Shown piece by piece: positions 12,185-22,619 of a stretch of DNA of 64,000 nt (position 1 is its first letter; each line of letters starts with the position of its first letter). Below the pieces are notes generated by a model. That model saw only the letters and a list, made by a program, of their open reading frames with translations, was not told the DNA's origin and did no database searches. Source of the stretch: Ascarosepion bandense (lineage: Eukaryota; Mollusca; Cephalopoda; Sepiida; Sepiidae); the NCBI GenBank assembly GCA_037127315.1, contig JBBBDQ010000445.1, forward strand, positions 2,586,501 through 2,650,500, given 5' to 3'. A program made the position numbers and the translations under genes.

Positions 12185-12690
12185 ATAACATATTTATCAG
12201 TAAAGCCTCGTAATTTTAAAGAGAAATAAATTTCTTTAATTTTCATACCAATTTCCTTATTTCGTCTGGTATAAGATATGTTTTATAGAATTGGAGACAT
12301 GACTTATAAATCAGCCCAAGTAATAATGAAGAAAAATAAGTTGAATTCATTTTGCTACCAATTTTATTATTTTATCGGGTATAAAACTTGTTTTATAGGA
12401 TTAGAGATCTTATCAATTGACCCCTATAATTTTGAAGAGAAATACATTTTTTTTCGTTTTGATACCATTTTAATTATTCTGCCTGGACTAAAACCTATTT
12501 TACAGGATTAGAGATCTTACTTATCAATCAATGTTTCAATAGAAATAAATTTTTCTTCATTTTGATACAAGTTATAATATTTCCTGTCGCCTAAAAATTG
12601 TTTTATAGGATTGGAGACATGACTTATTAATCAACACTCGTAATTTGAAAAGAAATAACTTTCATCCATTTTGTAACAGTCTCATTATAA
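12185..12690. repeat. ~105-bp minisatellite, diverged copies
   Basis: About five diverged units, each with AGAAATAAATTT, a T-rich patch, GATACC and TTTTATAGGATTGGAGAC. The array continues at 13395-13571 and 14686-14745, after younger insertions. Confidence 0.75.
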
Positions 12691-12907
12691 TGTAATGAAT
12701 ATGCATACACATTGGTTCCCCTTTACAGTAATGTGATTGGCTGCTGTCAGCCATACATATAGACAAAGGCGAGGACGCATAGAGGTCTACGACTATTGAC
12801 TACGCCTACGTCTCAGGATACTGCATACGATAAGTACTGTCCATTACGTCTACGTACTATATTGTCCTACCCGGTTACATTTGACCAAACTGCTTACTAC
12901 CTCGAAT

Positions 12908-12963
<56 letters not shown>

Positions 12964-13130
12964 GGACTCTCCCGTCGATTTCGACCTATGAGTGTCTAAC
13001 TCAGTTAGACTGCCACACAAAGAATTGTTTAGAGTGGTGAAGGCTTGTGTAGCACAATCCACACTTTTTGGAACTGCTGATAACAAACAATCGGTGGCGA
13101 AGTCTGCCACAGATCGCATGAACAACAGAC
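12690..13130 (+). mobile_element. Unclassified interspersed element, inverted partner at 15320-15592
   Basis: 12690-12905 is the reverse complement of about 15320-15592 (shared GTGATTGGCTG, CTACGCCTACGTCTCAGG and ACTGCATACGA). It interrupts the ~105-bp minisatellite. 12961-13130, after an (AT)n, is complex sequence without a recognised reading frame. An LTR or promoter piece is possible, but no termini could be fixed. Confidence 0.45.
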
Positions 13131-13135
13131 CTCAG

Positions 13136-13345
13136 TTATTTAGCCCATAACTGGAGGGAAGGGACGGATTAATACCTTTCCCAAGGTTACCAGTGCGTAA
13201 GTGAATGCAGAGTGTTCGACTGGAATTCATACTCGGCTCGCCTATTTTCCTCTGCGAGCCGACATCTACTGCACCACAACGCACATCCGGCAATAACGCT
13301 TACAGCACCTGGTATTCCCAAGTGGTCACCCAAATAAGTACTGAC

Positions 13346-13348
<3 letters not shown>
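13136..13348 (-). mobile_element. Composite 5S-tRNA SINE, 5S part truncated
   Basis: Minus strand: a partial 5S-like sequence (13348-13298), a linker like that at 4.8 kb, a tRNA-like head, then the SINE core ending at GGGCTAAATAA near 13136. This is a second copy with the same 5S-linker-head order, which shows that the chimera is a family. It is cut by an (AT)n at 13349. Confidence 0.8.
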
Positions 13349-13387
<39 letters not shown>

Positions 13388-13394
13388 CTGGGAC

Positions 13395-13571
13395 ATATCA
13401 TATTGTTCTGTCTGGTTTAAAAATTGTTTTATAAGTTTGGAGACCTTACGTAGCAATCAATATTTGTAAATTTAAATAGAAATAAATTTATTACATCTGA
13501 TACTATTTTTTTTATTCTATCTCGTCTGAAATCTATTTTCTAGGAGTAGAGAGTTTACTTATTGATAAACA
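13395..13571. repeat. ~105-bp minisatellite, continued
   Basis: The same unit as 12185-12690 (TTTTATAAGTTTGGAGAC, AGAAATAAATTTATTACATC). It stops exactly at the Helitron end at 13572 and resumes at 14686. Confidence 0.75.
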
Positions 13572-14685
13572 CTAGCAGCATAGCCCGGCGTTGCCCGTTC
13601 AACTTAGAACATTTAAGTAGTAGGAGAAGATGCAAGACACCTTCCTCCATTGCAGCATCCCACTGATTGTCGTTTTCCAGTAAACTGCGCTTGAAGCAGA
13701 CTTCCCTTCAGTAATTATAATGTTTATAATATTAAATGGATGAATTCTTTTAAAACTCGGTTACATAAAAAATAATTATATAAAAAATTGTTGTTTAAAA
13801 ATTGTTAAAAAATTCCATTCAAAAATCTATTTTCTTTTGTTTTGCGTAAGCGTGATTTGATGTTTTGTGTGACATTGTAAACAATATTGCATTTGTTTTT
13901 GTTTCAAAATTACGGGGGAAAATATTTACATTTTTTGTTGACTAAATGAATTTGACATAAAAATAAAAATCATTTATTTTGTTTTACTGAAATTAGAAAT
14001 ATAAAAACTATTACGCGCTCAGTTCAGAAATTTTAGAAGAATATTTAAAAATGTAGACATTTAATTTTAGAGGAAAAAGTTACATTAATGCCACACGAAT
14101 TACAGACAGTTGATTTCCTGCATGAAATATTTAGGTCCCCCCAAAAGCTTTAATTTTTAAATTTTATTTTCTGGAGTGTGAAATATTAAATCTAAAAAGA
14201 AAAGACTTAAATAATTAAATTAACCATTGGCACTTTATTTTTATTTTTTATTTTTTTTACATATTTTGTTTTTGTTTGAAAAAACACTCTTTTTTAAATA
14301 TTTCTTTTGTTTCAAAAATTACGGGGGAAAATATTCACATTTTTTTGTTGACCAAATGAATTTTTAAAACGTCGGAATAAAAATCAAATATAAAGGCTCA
14401 CTTTTTTTTAGTCGCGTTTGACATGTGCGATTGGATTTCTGTGACGTAATTCAGTAACCTTCTTAGATCTTAGATGTTTTACGGAGCAAATGTAAACAAT
14501 CGGCTCCATTGGCCAAAAAGTCCGAAAGGGAAAATTTTTGAACTTAAACTCAAAATGTATGTGTCGACCTGGCTTTTCCGTAGATATGTGTCCCTAGAAA
14601 GTTTGAATGGCGTAGCTTAAAAAATGTGGGCATGCATAGGTTACAGTCACACACAGACTCACAGATTGCCTTTTTTACATATAGA
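13572..14685 (-). mobile_element. Non-autonomous Helitron, ~1.1 kb
   Basis: On minus it begins TCTATATG and ends with a hairpin-forming GGGCAACGCCGGGC followed by CTAG. It sits between A and T, the Helitron rule. Removing it restores a minisatellite unit (AAACA joined to TTTGTAAATTTA, matching the copy near 13460). It encodes no helicase or Rep domain. Its terminal hairpin is shared with the Helitrons at 30.9, 44.6, 46.6, 50.4 and 63.3 kb, but the interior is different. Confidence 0.82.
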
Positions 14686-14755
14686 TTTGTAAATTTAATG
14701 AGAAATAAATGTAATGCATTCTGATACATTTTTTTTTACTGTATCTGGTAGAACA

Positions 14756-15065
14756 GGATGTGCGTTGTGGTACGGTGGATATCGGCTCGGAACGAGAAAC
14801 CGGGGAGCCGAGTTCGAATTCCAGTTGAATCCATTGTATTCACTTACGCGTAAATACCCTTGGGAAAGGTATTAATCCGTCTATTCCTTCCAGTTATGGA
14901 TTAAATAACAGGACAGATTGAGTTCTATAGCCTTGGTCGGCAACCAGTCTACCGCAGAAAGCAATGGCAACCTACTGCGGGATAATCTGTTTGCCCAGTC
15001 AGTCATGTCTCTTTCGAGACATGATCGCCCAAGCGTGTATCACGTATGGCACTTAACTGACTGAC
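14756..15065 (+). mobile_element. Full-length tRNA-derived SINE with target-site duplication
   Basis: A 310-bp SINE with a tRNA-like head (GTGCGTTGTGGTACGGTGG, box-B-like GTTCGAATTCC), a shared core (CCCTTGGGAAAGGTATTAAT), a second conserved domain (AGCAATGGCAACCTACTGCG) and a tail in ACTGACTGAC. The 11-bp duplication CTGGTAGAACA flanks it at 14745-14755 and 15066-15076. This is the best-bounded copy and defines the family. Relation to published Ceph-type SINEs is possible but unchecked. Confidence 0.92.
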
Positions 15066-15076
15066 CTGGTAGAACA

Positions 15077-15320
15077 ACTTCCTCTCCTTATATGCAGTGT
15101 TTAACTTTTCACCGTCCTTCCCATTGTTCTGTCGTCCATTACTAAGCAGGTTAATCACAATACATCACGTGAGCATCACATTTTCCAAGCCTTCTTTCCT
15201 CCTTATACCATCTTCAATATATTTCAGCTTACAGTTTTACTTAAAACATCTTCGCTTACATAATTTGTTCACAGTAAACTCAGCCTCCTTTGATATGTCC
15301 CTGAAAGGGATATATATATA
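15077..15320. other. No recognised feature
   Basis: T- and C-rich sequence. The 106-residue open frame beginning at 15097 has no recognisable domain, and its second half reads through an (AT)n and the repeat at 15320-15592, so I do not call it a gene. Confidence 0.4.
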
Positions 15321-15592
15321 TATATCATTCGAGGTTGCTAAGCGGTTTAGGCAGTACAAGGTATTACAAGTAGACATAAGGTACAGTACTCGTCGTATGC
15401 AGTATCCTGAGACGTAGGCGTAGTCAATAGCCGTAGATCAATAGTCGTAGATGTCTAGTCGAAGATCTGTAGACCTCTAGTGGTAGATCTGTGAACGCCC
15501 TCTCCTTAGTCTATATTTATGGCTGACACCAGCCAATCACATTCCAGTGAGGGGGAACCAAGGTGTATATATATTCATTACCTATTCATTAC
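15320..15592 (-). mobile_element. Unclassified element, inverted partner of 12690-12905
   Basis: Reverse-complement copy of the segment at 12690-12905. The two copies face each other across ~2.4 kb that contains the Helitron and the SINE. It includes repeated AGATCTGT/TCGTAGATGTC motifs. Confidence 0.5.
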
Positions 15593-15826
15593 ATCATCCT
15601 TCATCAGAGCTACGCCTCTATAATCCCCAGGCAACCCCGTATATCCTTTCCTTTCTCTCCACCTTTGTAACTGTTATGACCTGTATTCCCATCCTTTTCT
15701 TGCTCCTTTCTAACTGGTTCGTCTTCCTCTTCACACTCTTCTAATTAATCTTTGTACACTTATGTAGCCCCCTGCACATCAGTGGCATTACCGCCTTAAT
15801 CGGGGTGATACGATTAAAAAAATGTT
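15592..15826 (+). mobile_element. LINE 3' end with poly(A)
   Basis: Contains the family's CCTTTGTAACTGTTATGACC and TTATGTAGCCCCCTGCACAT segments and ends GTGATACGATTAAAAAAA. Only 3'UTR remains. The upstream reading frame is lost. Confidence 0.75.
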
Positions 15827-15969
15827 CATCTGTGAGAAGATTCTTCATTGCCATATCGACGAATTTCTATTACATAACAATTCAGCACTCTTTTCATTGT
15901 TTGTTTTTAATCAAATTTTACTTTATCTTAATACTTTGCTTAGCTTCTTTTGAAGCTGAAATAATCTTT

Positions 15970-16553
15970 TTTCAGTTTAAATTTGCCTTCGGTTTTCAGA
16001 TTCCGATTGAATTCGTTGCATTCACTTACGCACAAATACTCTTGAAAAAGGTATTAATTCATCTCTTCTCCCTACATCTATGGGCTAATTAACAAGAGTG
16101 ATTGGGTTTTTGTAAGGTCCAGGAAGAAAGACACGGAAGAAGAAGGTAGGTTCGACCAGTGTATTAGAATAACAATACATATACAACGTAAGAGTGTTAG
16201 TAGTCAGCAAATGGAAGTGTACCTCCGAACTGTTAAGTACACTGCGTCTCGACTGTCTCACAACTGCCTCCAGACTGCTTCACAACTGCCTCCAGACTGC
16301 TTCACAACTGTCTTGACTGCTTCACGTCTGCCTCTCCGTAAGTCACGCAGGTGAGTATTTATGCAAGGAGGAAGAGTCCATTCCTATGTAGATAGGGCTC
16401 CATAACAGTTTTATAACCTCAGTGAGCAACTAGTCTACCGCAGAAGGCAATGGCAACCTACTGGGGGATAATCTTCTGCCCAGTCAGTCATGTCTCTTTT
16501 GAGACATGATCGCCCAAAGCGTGTATCACGTGTGACACTTAACTGACTGACTG
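15970..16553 (+). mobile_element. tRNA-derived SINE split by a solo LTR
   Basis: The degenerate head/core lies at about 15970-16110 (TTGCATTCACTTACGCACAA) and the 3' half at 16413-16553 (CTACCGCAGAAGGCAATGG, tail ACTGACTGACTG). The intervening 297 bp is an LTR. Joining the halves restores the usual GATTGGGTT-ATAGCC type junction. Confidence 0.85.
16111..16407 (+). mobile_element. Solo LTR, 297 bp, with 5-bp duplication
   Basis: Starts TGTAAGGTCC and ends CTCCATAACA (TGT...ACA). The duplication GTTTT lies at 16106-16110 and 16408-16412. It contains three copies of a ~22-bp unit around ACAACTGCCTCCAGACTGCT (16255-16320). No internal retroelement domain is present, so it is a recombination remnant. 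The superfamily cannot be told. Confidence 0.88.
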
Positions 16554-16639
16554 ATTTTCATTTCTTGGCATAACCTTTCTCATATTTTTAAACTTTACTA
16601 ATTCTTTTATTTTTAAATTCAGGGTCGATAGGTACTATC

Positions 16640-16898
16640 ATCGAACCCCCCACCCAATCGGCGAAAGGCAGATTAGGGGCTCAAGGCGCTCAAAGTTCAG
16701 TTGGAGTAGATAGATTTAACTATCGCCCGGTTCACACTCCACCCACGTCTATTGAACAGGTGAAGAGGCTCATCCCTTGTTCCCTGTTTAGGATGTGGTT
16801 TCCGGCTTTCGCTTTTCTAATCTTTTCACTCTTATGTAGCCCCCTGCACATTAGTGGCGTTACCGCCTTGCTTGGAGTGATATGATTAAAAAAAAAAA
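16640..16898 (+). mobile_element. LINE 3'UTR with poly(A)
   Basis: Carries GAACCCCCCACCCAATCGGC, the GTCTATTGAACAGGTGAAGA block (one copy) and the terminal GTGATATGATTAAAAAAAAA. It shows the single-unit form of the block that is tandemly repeated at 31.5 and 41.6 kb. Confidence 0.82.
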
Positions 16899-17040
16899 GG
16901 CAGCACTTTGTGACCCTCGCTATCTTATCAACATTCGCTTTTTTCTATCTGCATTCATAGGTTAGTAATTAAACTAATTATTAAAAGATGAAAATATTTC
17001 GCGGATTCTGACGTCATTATGGAATCTTTCTCTTCATCCA

Positions 17041-17135
17041 AATTTTATATAGTGTCTTTTTTTTTAGATTAGCATGAGCAAAACAGTAATCTGTTTTGCT
17101 CATGCTAATATAAAAAAAAGACACTATATAAAATT
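17041..17135. repeat. Long near-perfect hairpin
   Basis: Two ~45-bp arms (17041-17086 and 17091-17135) around a TAAT loop. The arms read TATAGTGTC, a T-run, ATTAGCATGAGCAAAACAG and back. Only one or two bases near the T-run differ. It could be a small foldback transposon or a source of a hairpin RNA. No flanking duplication was identified. Confidence 0.9.
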
Positions 17136-17209
17136 CACTCTATTTTTTATTTATTTATACATGTGTTATTTTTGGTATCTCTTGCTGTTTCAGTAGTCGA
17201 TACGTGGTA

Positions 17210-17733
17210 CACCGTTGCGTGTGACCTAATGGAGTTCCAAGAAGTTAGTGGCGTAGCACTTCAATACAACTCAGCTTATTTGCACAGGATACCACAACAT
17301 GTCTACCTCACCTTATATCGTTAATTTGTTTCAGGAGAGACAACTTAAGTCGAAAAACGATTCACAGTTAGATCAACCAAATACAGACGACAATTCTACT
17401 CCTGCAGCTTCTTTCCTCGCACTTCTCGCTTGTGGAACTCGCTTCCATATTCCTGCTTTCCTGACGGCTACAACCTCCAGAAATTTAAATGCAATGTCAA
17501 TACTCATCTCTTAACCACTTGACTCTAGTTCTTTCTTCACCACCTTGTATATCCTTTCCTTTCTCTCCACCTTTGCAGCTGTCATCACACCTGTATTCCC
17601 ATCCTTCTCTTGCTCCTTTCTAACTGGTTCGTCTTTCTCTTCACTCTCTTCCTATTTAATCTTTTTATTCTTATGTCGCCCCCTGCATATCAGTGGCGTT
17701 ACTGCCTTGCTCGGGGTGATATGATTAAAAAGA
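17210..17733 (+). mobile_element. LINE 3' end with ORF2 C-terminal remnant
   Basis: In the frame through 17397-17515 the translation includes FFPRTSRLWNSLPYSCF and PDGYNLQKFKCNVNTH, a pattern typical of the C-terminus of CR1/Jockey-like non-LTR ORF2 proteins. The 3'UTR follows and ends GTGATATGATTAAAAAG. Upstream sequence is frameshifted. It is an inactive relic. Confidence 0.78.
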
Positions 17734-17749
17734 AATATTAGGGTGTGTG

Positions 17750-18470
17750 CGTAGCACGAGACTCATTGACCAGCTCTGTTGACATCGACAATTTAAAACT
17801 CGCATCTTGAAATTTGTCCAATTAATTCATAAAATAATTAAAAAACGTGAAAATTCAATGAAGTGTCAACAAGGCGTCAAGCACGTAGATAGTAATTTAT
17901 GATACCTAGTTGATGGCTTGCGAGATAAGCACATTATTTAGATAACTTGAACCTGAAATATTTGAAAGCCGTTGCGTTTAACAGATTAAATTAAAGGAGT
18001 CATTATTTCCGGTGCTTTTAGCAGTTTTCAGAAAGGACAAAAAAAAAAAAAAAAGAAAAAAAGAAAAAGAAAATGAAAATTTTAGGGTGTGGTGGGATGG
18101 AAATGCTTTGTTGTGGTCAGTACCAAACAACCCATCCTTTGCTATAGTCGCCTTTCGTTCTGACCAGACCAGACCTAACTCAATGAACCTCTGACATTCG
18201 TGCAATCCGAGCGATTCAACTTGAAATATGATGATATTTCCATCGCGACGGGATGGAGTTGATGAACTGACCTTTTGACGCTGTTAGACAATAATTTACA
18301 AATGCACCCAGCATTCATGGATATGGTCCTCGCTTTTCTTTTTTTTTATATTTAAATTACAAAATTGACTATTACTGACAAATGCGAAAAATAATATGAG
18401 TTAAAGCGCGCCTCAGGCGTCGAGATCACGCCAATTTGCAGATTAGTCGGCTAGATATAGCCGGAAATTC
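17750..18470. other. No recognised feature
   Basis: AT-rich DNA with an A-rich tract at 18040-18075. The open frames spanning 17978-18205 on both strands read through that tract. Nothing supportable. Confidence 0.4.
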
Positions 18471-18477
18471 TATGCTA

Positions 18478-18630
18478 ATAGTTTCTTTTCTCGTATTTCT
18501 CGTTTGTGGAACTCTCTTCCAGAGCAATGCTTTTACTGCCACTGTTTTGCAGGGGGTTACATGGGGCAATTTTATTCTTCAGAAATGTAAATGCAATGCT
18601 CATCGTTATTTTCTATCTTTTTCATTCCTG
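18478..18630 (+). mobile_element. Rearranged LINE fragment with a reversed 3'UTR patch
   Basis: 18478-18528 matches the ORF2 C-terminal region (TTTGTGGAACTCTCTTCC) in plus orientation. 18529-18566 is the LINE 3'UTR in minus orientation (ACTGCCACTGTTTTGCAGGG). 18580-18606 resumes the plus-strand ORF2 end (CAGAAATGTAAATGCAATG). A short reversed segment is thus embedded in the fragment. Confidence 0.6.
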
Positions 18631-18739
18631 TTCGTTTCTTTAAATTTATAATCGATCCTGATCTAGTGACTCAGCTTCAGTCAATTTGCCTTTTTCTTTA
18701 AACACTTTCATGGTAAATGTTCGGATATTCTCTTCGTTT

Positions 18740-19172
18740 TGGTACCTAGACTTTATGAATTTAAGTGTGGCAAAGTCTCATCATTTTACACTTGAAATGG
18801 CTAGATGTAACCTTCCCTAAGAATACTTTCATGATAATTGTTCTGATGAACTTTCCTCTATGGTACCTAGACTTTATGAATTTAAGCTCAATACTAGATT
18901 GGTGGCAAGGTCTCATCATTTTACACTTGAAATGGCTAGATGTAACCTTCCCTAAGAATACTTTCATGATAATTGTTCTGATGGACTTTCCTCTATGGTA
19001 CCTAGACTTTATGAATTTAAGTGCAGTACTAGATTGGTGGCAAGGTCTCATCATTTTACACTTGAAATGGCTAGATGTAACCTTCCCTAAGAATACTTTC
19101 ATGATAATTGTTCTGATGGACTTTCCTCTATGGTACCTAGACTTTATGAATTTAAGTGCAGTACTAACCTGG
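18740..19172. repeat. 135-bp tandem repeat, three and a bit copies
   Basis: GTCTCATCATTTTACACTTG recurs at 18775, 18910 and 19045, giving a 135-bp period with very few differences. Because 135 is divisible by three, frames stay open on both strands (142 and 147 residues). This is expected of such a repeat and not evidence for a protein. A diverged unit precedes it, and related sequence lies near 39080-39150. Confidence 0.93.
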
Positions 19173-19199
19173 CGTCGAGATCTAATCACATTGCTGTTG

Positions 19200-19598
19200 A
19201 GCTGGTGAGATGGAAGTGTAATTTCTCTGCTATCATTTTCTTTTCTTTTATTCTTTTCTATTGTACAGTAACATTATTTTTGTTTTTGTTTTTAAGGCTT
19301 TTCTCTTGACACTGTTCCTCGGGACTGGGCGTCTCTTAGTGTAAATTTTCTCAATTGCATATCTGTCATCGGACTGTGATACAACGGGGATGCACTCTTT
19401 CCGATGAGAGAGACGCAACTGAGAGGTGATGATCTCCACCTGACACAGCAGGTGTCCTCTATAATCCTGGCCACTGACAATCGCATCTCCCTAATATTCC
19501 ATTTTTAGCAATTATGATATAACAAACCTATACAGTAAGATCTGAGCTTCATAATATCTTACGTGCAATGCATTTCTATAGTAAATTTTTATCTATAA
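19200..19598. other. No recognised feature
   Basis: Complex sequence without a recognisable domain. The two overlapping minus-strand frames (19248-19486) are under 65 residues and unconvincing. Confidence 0.35.
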
Positions 19599-19599
19599 T

Positions 19600-20245
19600 G
19601 TATATCAGTCAGTTAACTGCCATATTTGACACGTGCTTGGACGACCTCTTTTGATTAAAGACTGACTAGCCAAAAGATTTTCTCGCAGTGGTTGCCATTT
19701 CTTTATGTGGTAGATTGGTTGCTAGCCAAGGCTGTAGAAACCCAATCTATCCTGCTATTCAATCCTGTTATGCATATCAGTCACTTAAGTGTCATATGTG
19801 ATATACCTTTGGGCGATCATGTTTCTTTCGATTCATGACTGACTAGGCAGAAGATTTTCCCGTAGTAGTTTGCCATTTCTTTCTGCAGTAGACTGGTTGC
19901 CAACCAAGGCTATAGAACCCAACTTATCCCGCAATTCAATCCTTTTGTCCATATCAGACAGTTAACTACCATATGTGATAAAAACTTGGGTGATCATGTC
20001 TCGAAAGAGATTAGGCAGAAAATCTTACCGCAGTGGGTTGGTATTTCATTCTGCAGTAGACTGGTTGCCAATCAAGGCGACAGAACCTAATCTGTCCTGC
20101 CATTCAAGCCATAGGTCGAAGAAGGAGAGATGCATTAATACGAAAGTGTTTGCACGTAAGTGAATTGAACGAATTTAACCGGAATTCGAACTCGGCTCTA
20201 CTGATTTTTCATCTCGAGTCGACATCTATATAACGAACCAATTTT
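19600..20245 (-). mobile_element. SINE with three tandem copies of its 3' domain
   Basis: Three diverged head-to-tail copies of the SINE 3' half begin near 19600, 19775 and 19948 (period ~175 bp). Each has the CAGTTAACTGCC-type tail and the TGGTTGCCAACCAAGG domain. The third continues into a full core and tRNA-like head (GGAATTCGAACTCGGCTC on plus). Divergence suggests an old event. Confidence 0.8.
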
Positions 20246-20407
20246 GTCAGTAACACTTATTTTAGTTCCTGACCATAAACAATCCTTTTTTCCTCAGAGG
20301 CAATGTTTCTATAATAAATCTTCAATTATTATGCATATAATATCGCTATTCTGTTAGTAACGCTTGCACTAATTCCTTACCACTGAAATTCTCTTCTCAT
20401 TCCTTTG

Positions 20408-20707
20408 TGTTGGGACGCCCGCGCCTATTCGGCTATCATGGACTATTCCATTACTATGGTGGCATCTACGTAAGAGAGTGTGCCGAGCAACCGATCGACA
20501 AGTCAGTCGTAGACTTCCGGTGACGACCCGGAAGTACCCATTGCTCATACTACTTCTTACGACGGTTGAGACGATTAACCCTTATTCTTGTATTGGATAC
20601 TAATAACCTTTGTAAATACTATTTTCACGGAATACAACAATTAACCTATTCCTGTTGTTGAGTTATTTATTCTTACTCAGTGGCGACCATGATTGCCGAA
20701 CACAACA
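20408..20707 (+). mobile_element. Solo LTR, 300 bp, with 5-bp duplication
   Basis: Starts TGTTGGGACGCCC and ends GAACACAACA, with TGTTG/CAACA ends. The duplication CTTTG lies at 20403-20407 and 20708-20712, within the minisatellite. No internal domain remains. It is GC-richer than its host repeat. Confidence 0.92.
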
Positions 20708-22619
20708 CTTTGAAATGCATTTCTACAGTAAAACTTGATTTTTTTCAAACGTTTTCATTAATTCCTGGCCGAAGACAATTCTCTACTGATTCAGTAAGAA
20801 ATTATCCCTATAGTAAAACTTGATTTAAAAAAAAAAACTTTTGCATTATTCCTGACCACGGACGATTCCGTTCTCATTCATTTTCTTATGAAGTAGTTTT
20901 CGCACTGAAGGTTATAATCGTGCTATGTCAGTTGCTAATCGACTTAACGCACGCAAAATGTTAGGAACTTGGTAATCTTCTACTGTAAACTAACTCCTTA
21001 GTATTCGGCTAACTGCCGAATAATATCAACTGCCTTAGTCCAACTATATCCCAACTGGAACTAATTAATAGTTCCACTGAATTCCAATAGAACTCTCTAG
21101 AACTTCTAAGAACTCCTAAGAACTTCCCAAGAACTTCTCACGAACTTCTCCCTTTAACTTCCTGTTAACTCTTATTACTATAGGAGGGAGAGTTTATTAT
21201 CTGAGTAATAGGTGTGTTTCACCATAACACATTTGCAAAACATTCTATAGTAAAATTTTATCTATTCTTAACATTTGCATTAATACCTGACCCCGGAGAA
21301 TTCCTTTTATGTTCGTTTACAGTGCATTCTACAGTAGAACTAGTGCTTTTTCAAACATTTGCTCGAATTCCTAACCACGGACAATTTATTTCTGATTCAT
21401 TTGCAATGCATTTCTACAGTAAAACGTGATCTTTTCCAAATATTTCCAATAATTCGTGACCACGGACAATTCATTCCTCATTCCTTTGCAATGAATTTCT
21501 GCAGTAAAACTTGATCTTTTCTAAATAATTAATTTCTAACCACGGAGAATTACCATCTGATTTAATTGCAATGCATTTCTTTAAATTTTAATTCTAATTC
21601 TTCTAATTCTACTAATTATTGCATTAATTCCTGACCACGGACAATTCCCTCCACTATAATTTCCACTGATTTACTTCAGGAAGATTTCTAAAAATTTTTA
21701 TTAATTCCTGGTCACGGAAAACTCCCTTCTCATTCATTTGCAATGCATTTCTACAGTAAAACTTTTTTTTCTAAATATTTGCGTTAATTTCTAACCACGA
21801 AAATTTCATTTCTCATTCATTTGCAATGCATTTCTACAGTAAAACTTTTTTTTCTAAATATTTGCGTTAATTTCTAACCACGAAAATTTCATTTCTCATT
21901 CATTTGCAATGCATTTCTACAGTAAAACTTTTTTTTCTAAATATTTGCGTTAATTTCTAACCACGAAAATTTCATTTCTCATTCATTTGCAATGCATTTC
22001 TACAGTAAAACTTTTTTTTCTAAATATTTGCGTTAATTTCTAACCACGAAAATTTCATTTCTCATTCATTTGCAATGCATTTCTACAGTAAAACTTTTTT
22101 TTCTAAATATTTGCGTTAATTTCTAACCACAAAAATTTTACTTCTCAGTCATTTACAAAGCCTTTCTACGTGTAAGTAGATCTTTTCCAAACATTAGTAT
22201 TAATTCCTGACCATGGACAATTCTTTCTTATTAATTTGCAAGCAATTCTGTAGTAAAACTTGCACTTTTCCAAATATTTGGATTGATTCCTGAGCAAAGA
22301 CAGATCTGTACTTATTCCTTGCAATGCATTCCTAAAGTAAAACTTATTATTATTTACAAATATTTGCATGAATTCCTGACGAAGGACAATTATCTTCTTT
22401 TTATTTGCAATGCATTTCTGCAGTAAAACTTGATATTTTCTAAACATTTGCATTAATTTCTGACCACAGAAAATTACCTCCACTTTCATTTGCAATGCAT
22501 TTCTACAATAAAGATTTCTCGTTTACAAACAATTGCCTTACTTTCTGATCACGGACAATTTACTTCTCTTTAATATGAGATTTCTATAGTAAAAGTTCAT
22601 TTTTCCAAATATTGACATT

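Noticed and set aside
18761..19208. 142- and 147-residue frames on both strands
   Set aside because: A 135-bp tandem repeat divisible by three keeps frames open; simultaneous openness on both strands and no domain argue against coding.
20683..20700. Primer-binding site (TGGCGACCATGATTG) after an LTR
   Set aside because: The CTTTG duplication and TGTTG/CAACA ends place this sequence inside the solo LTR.
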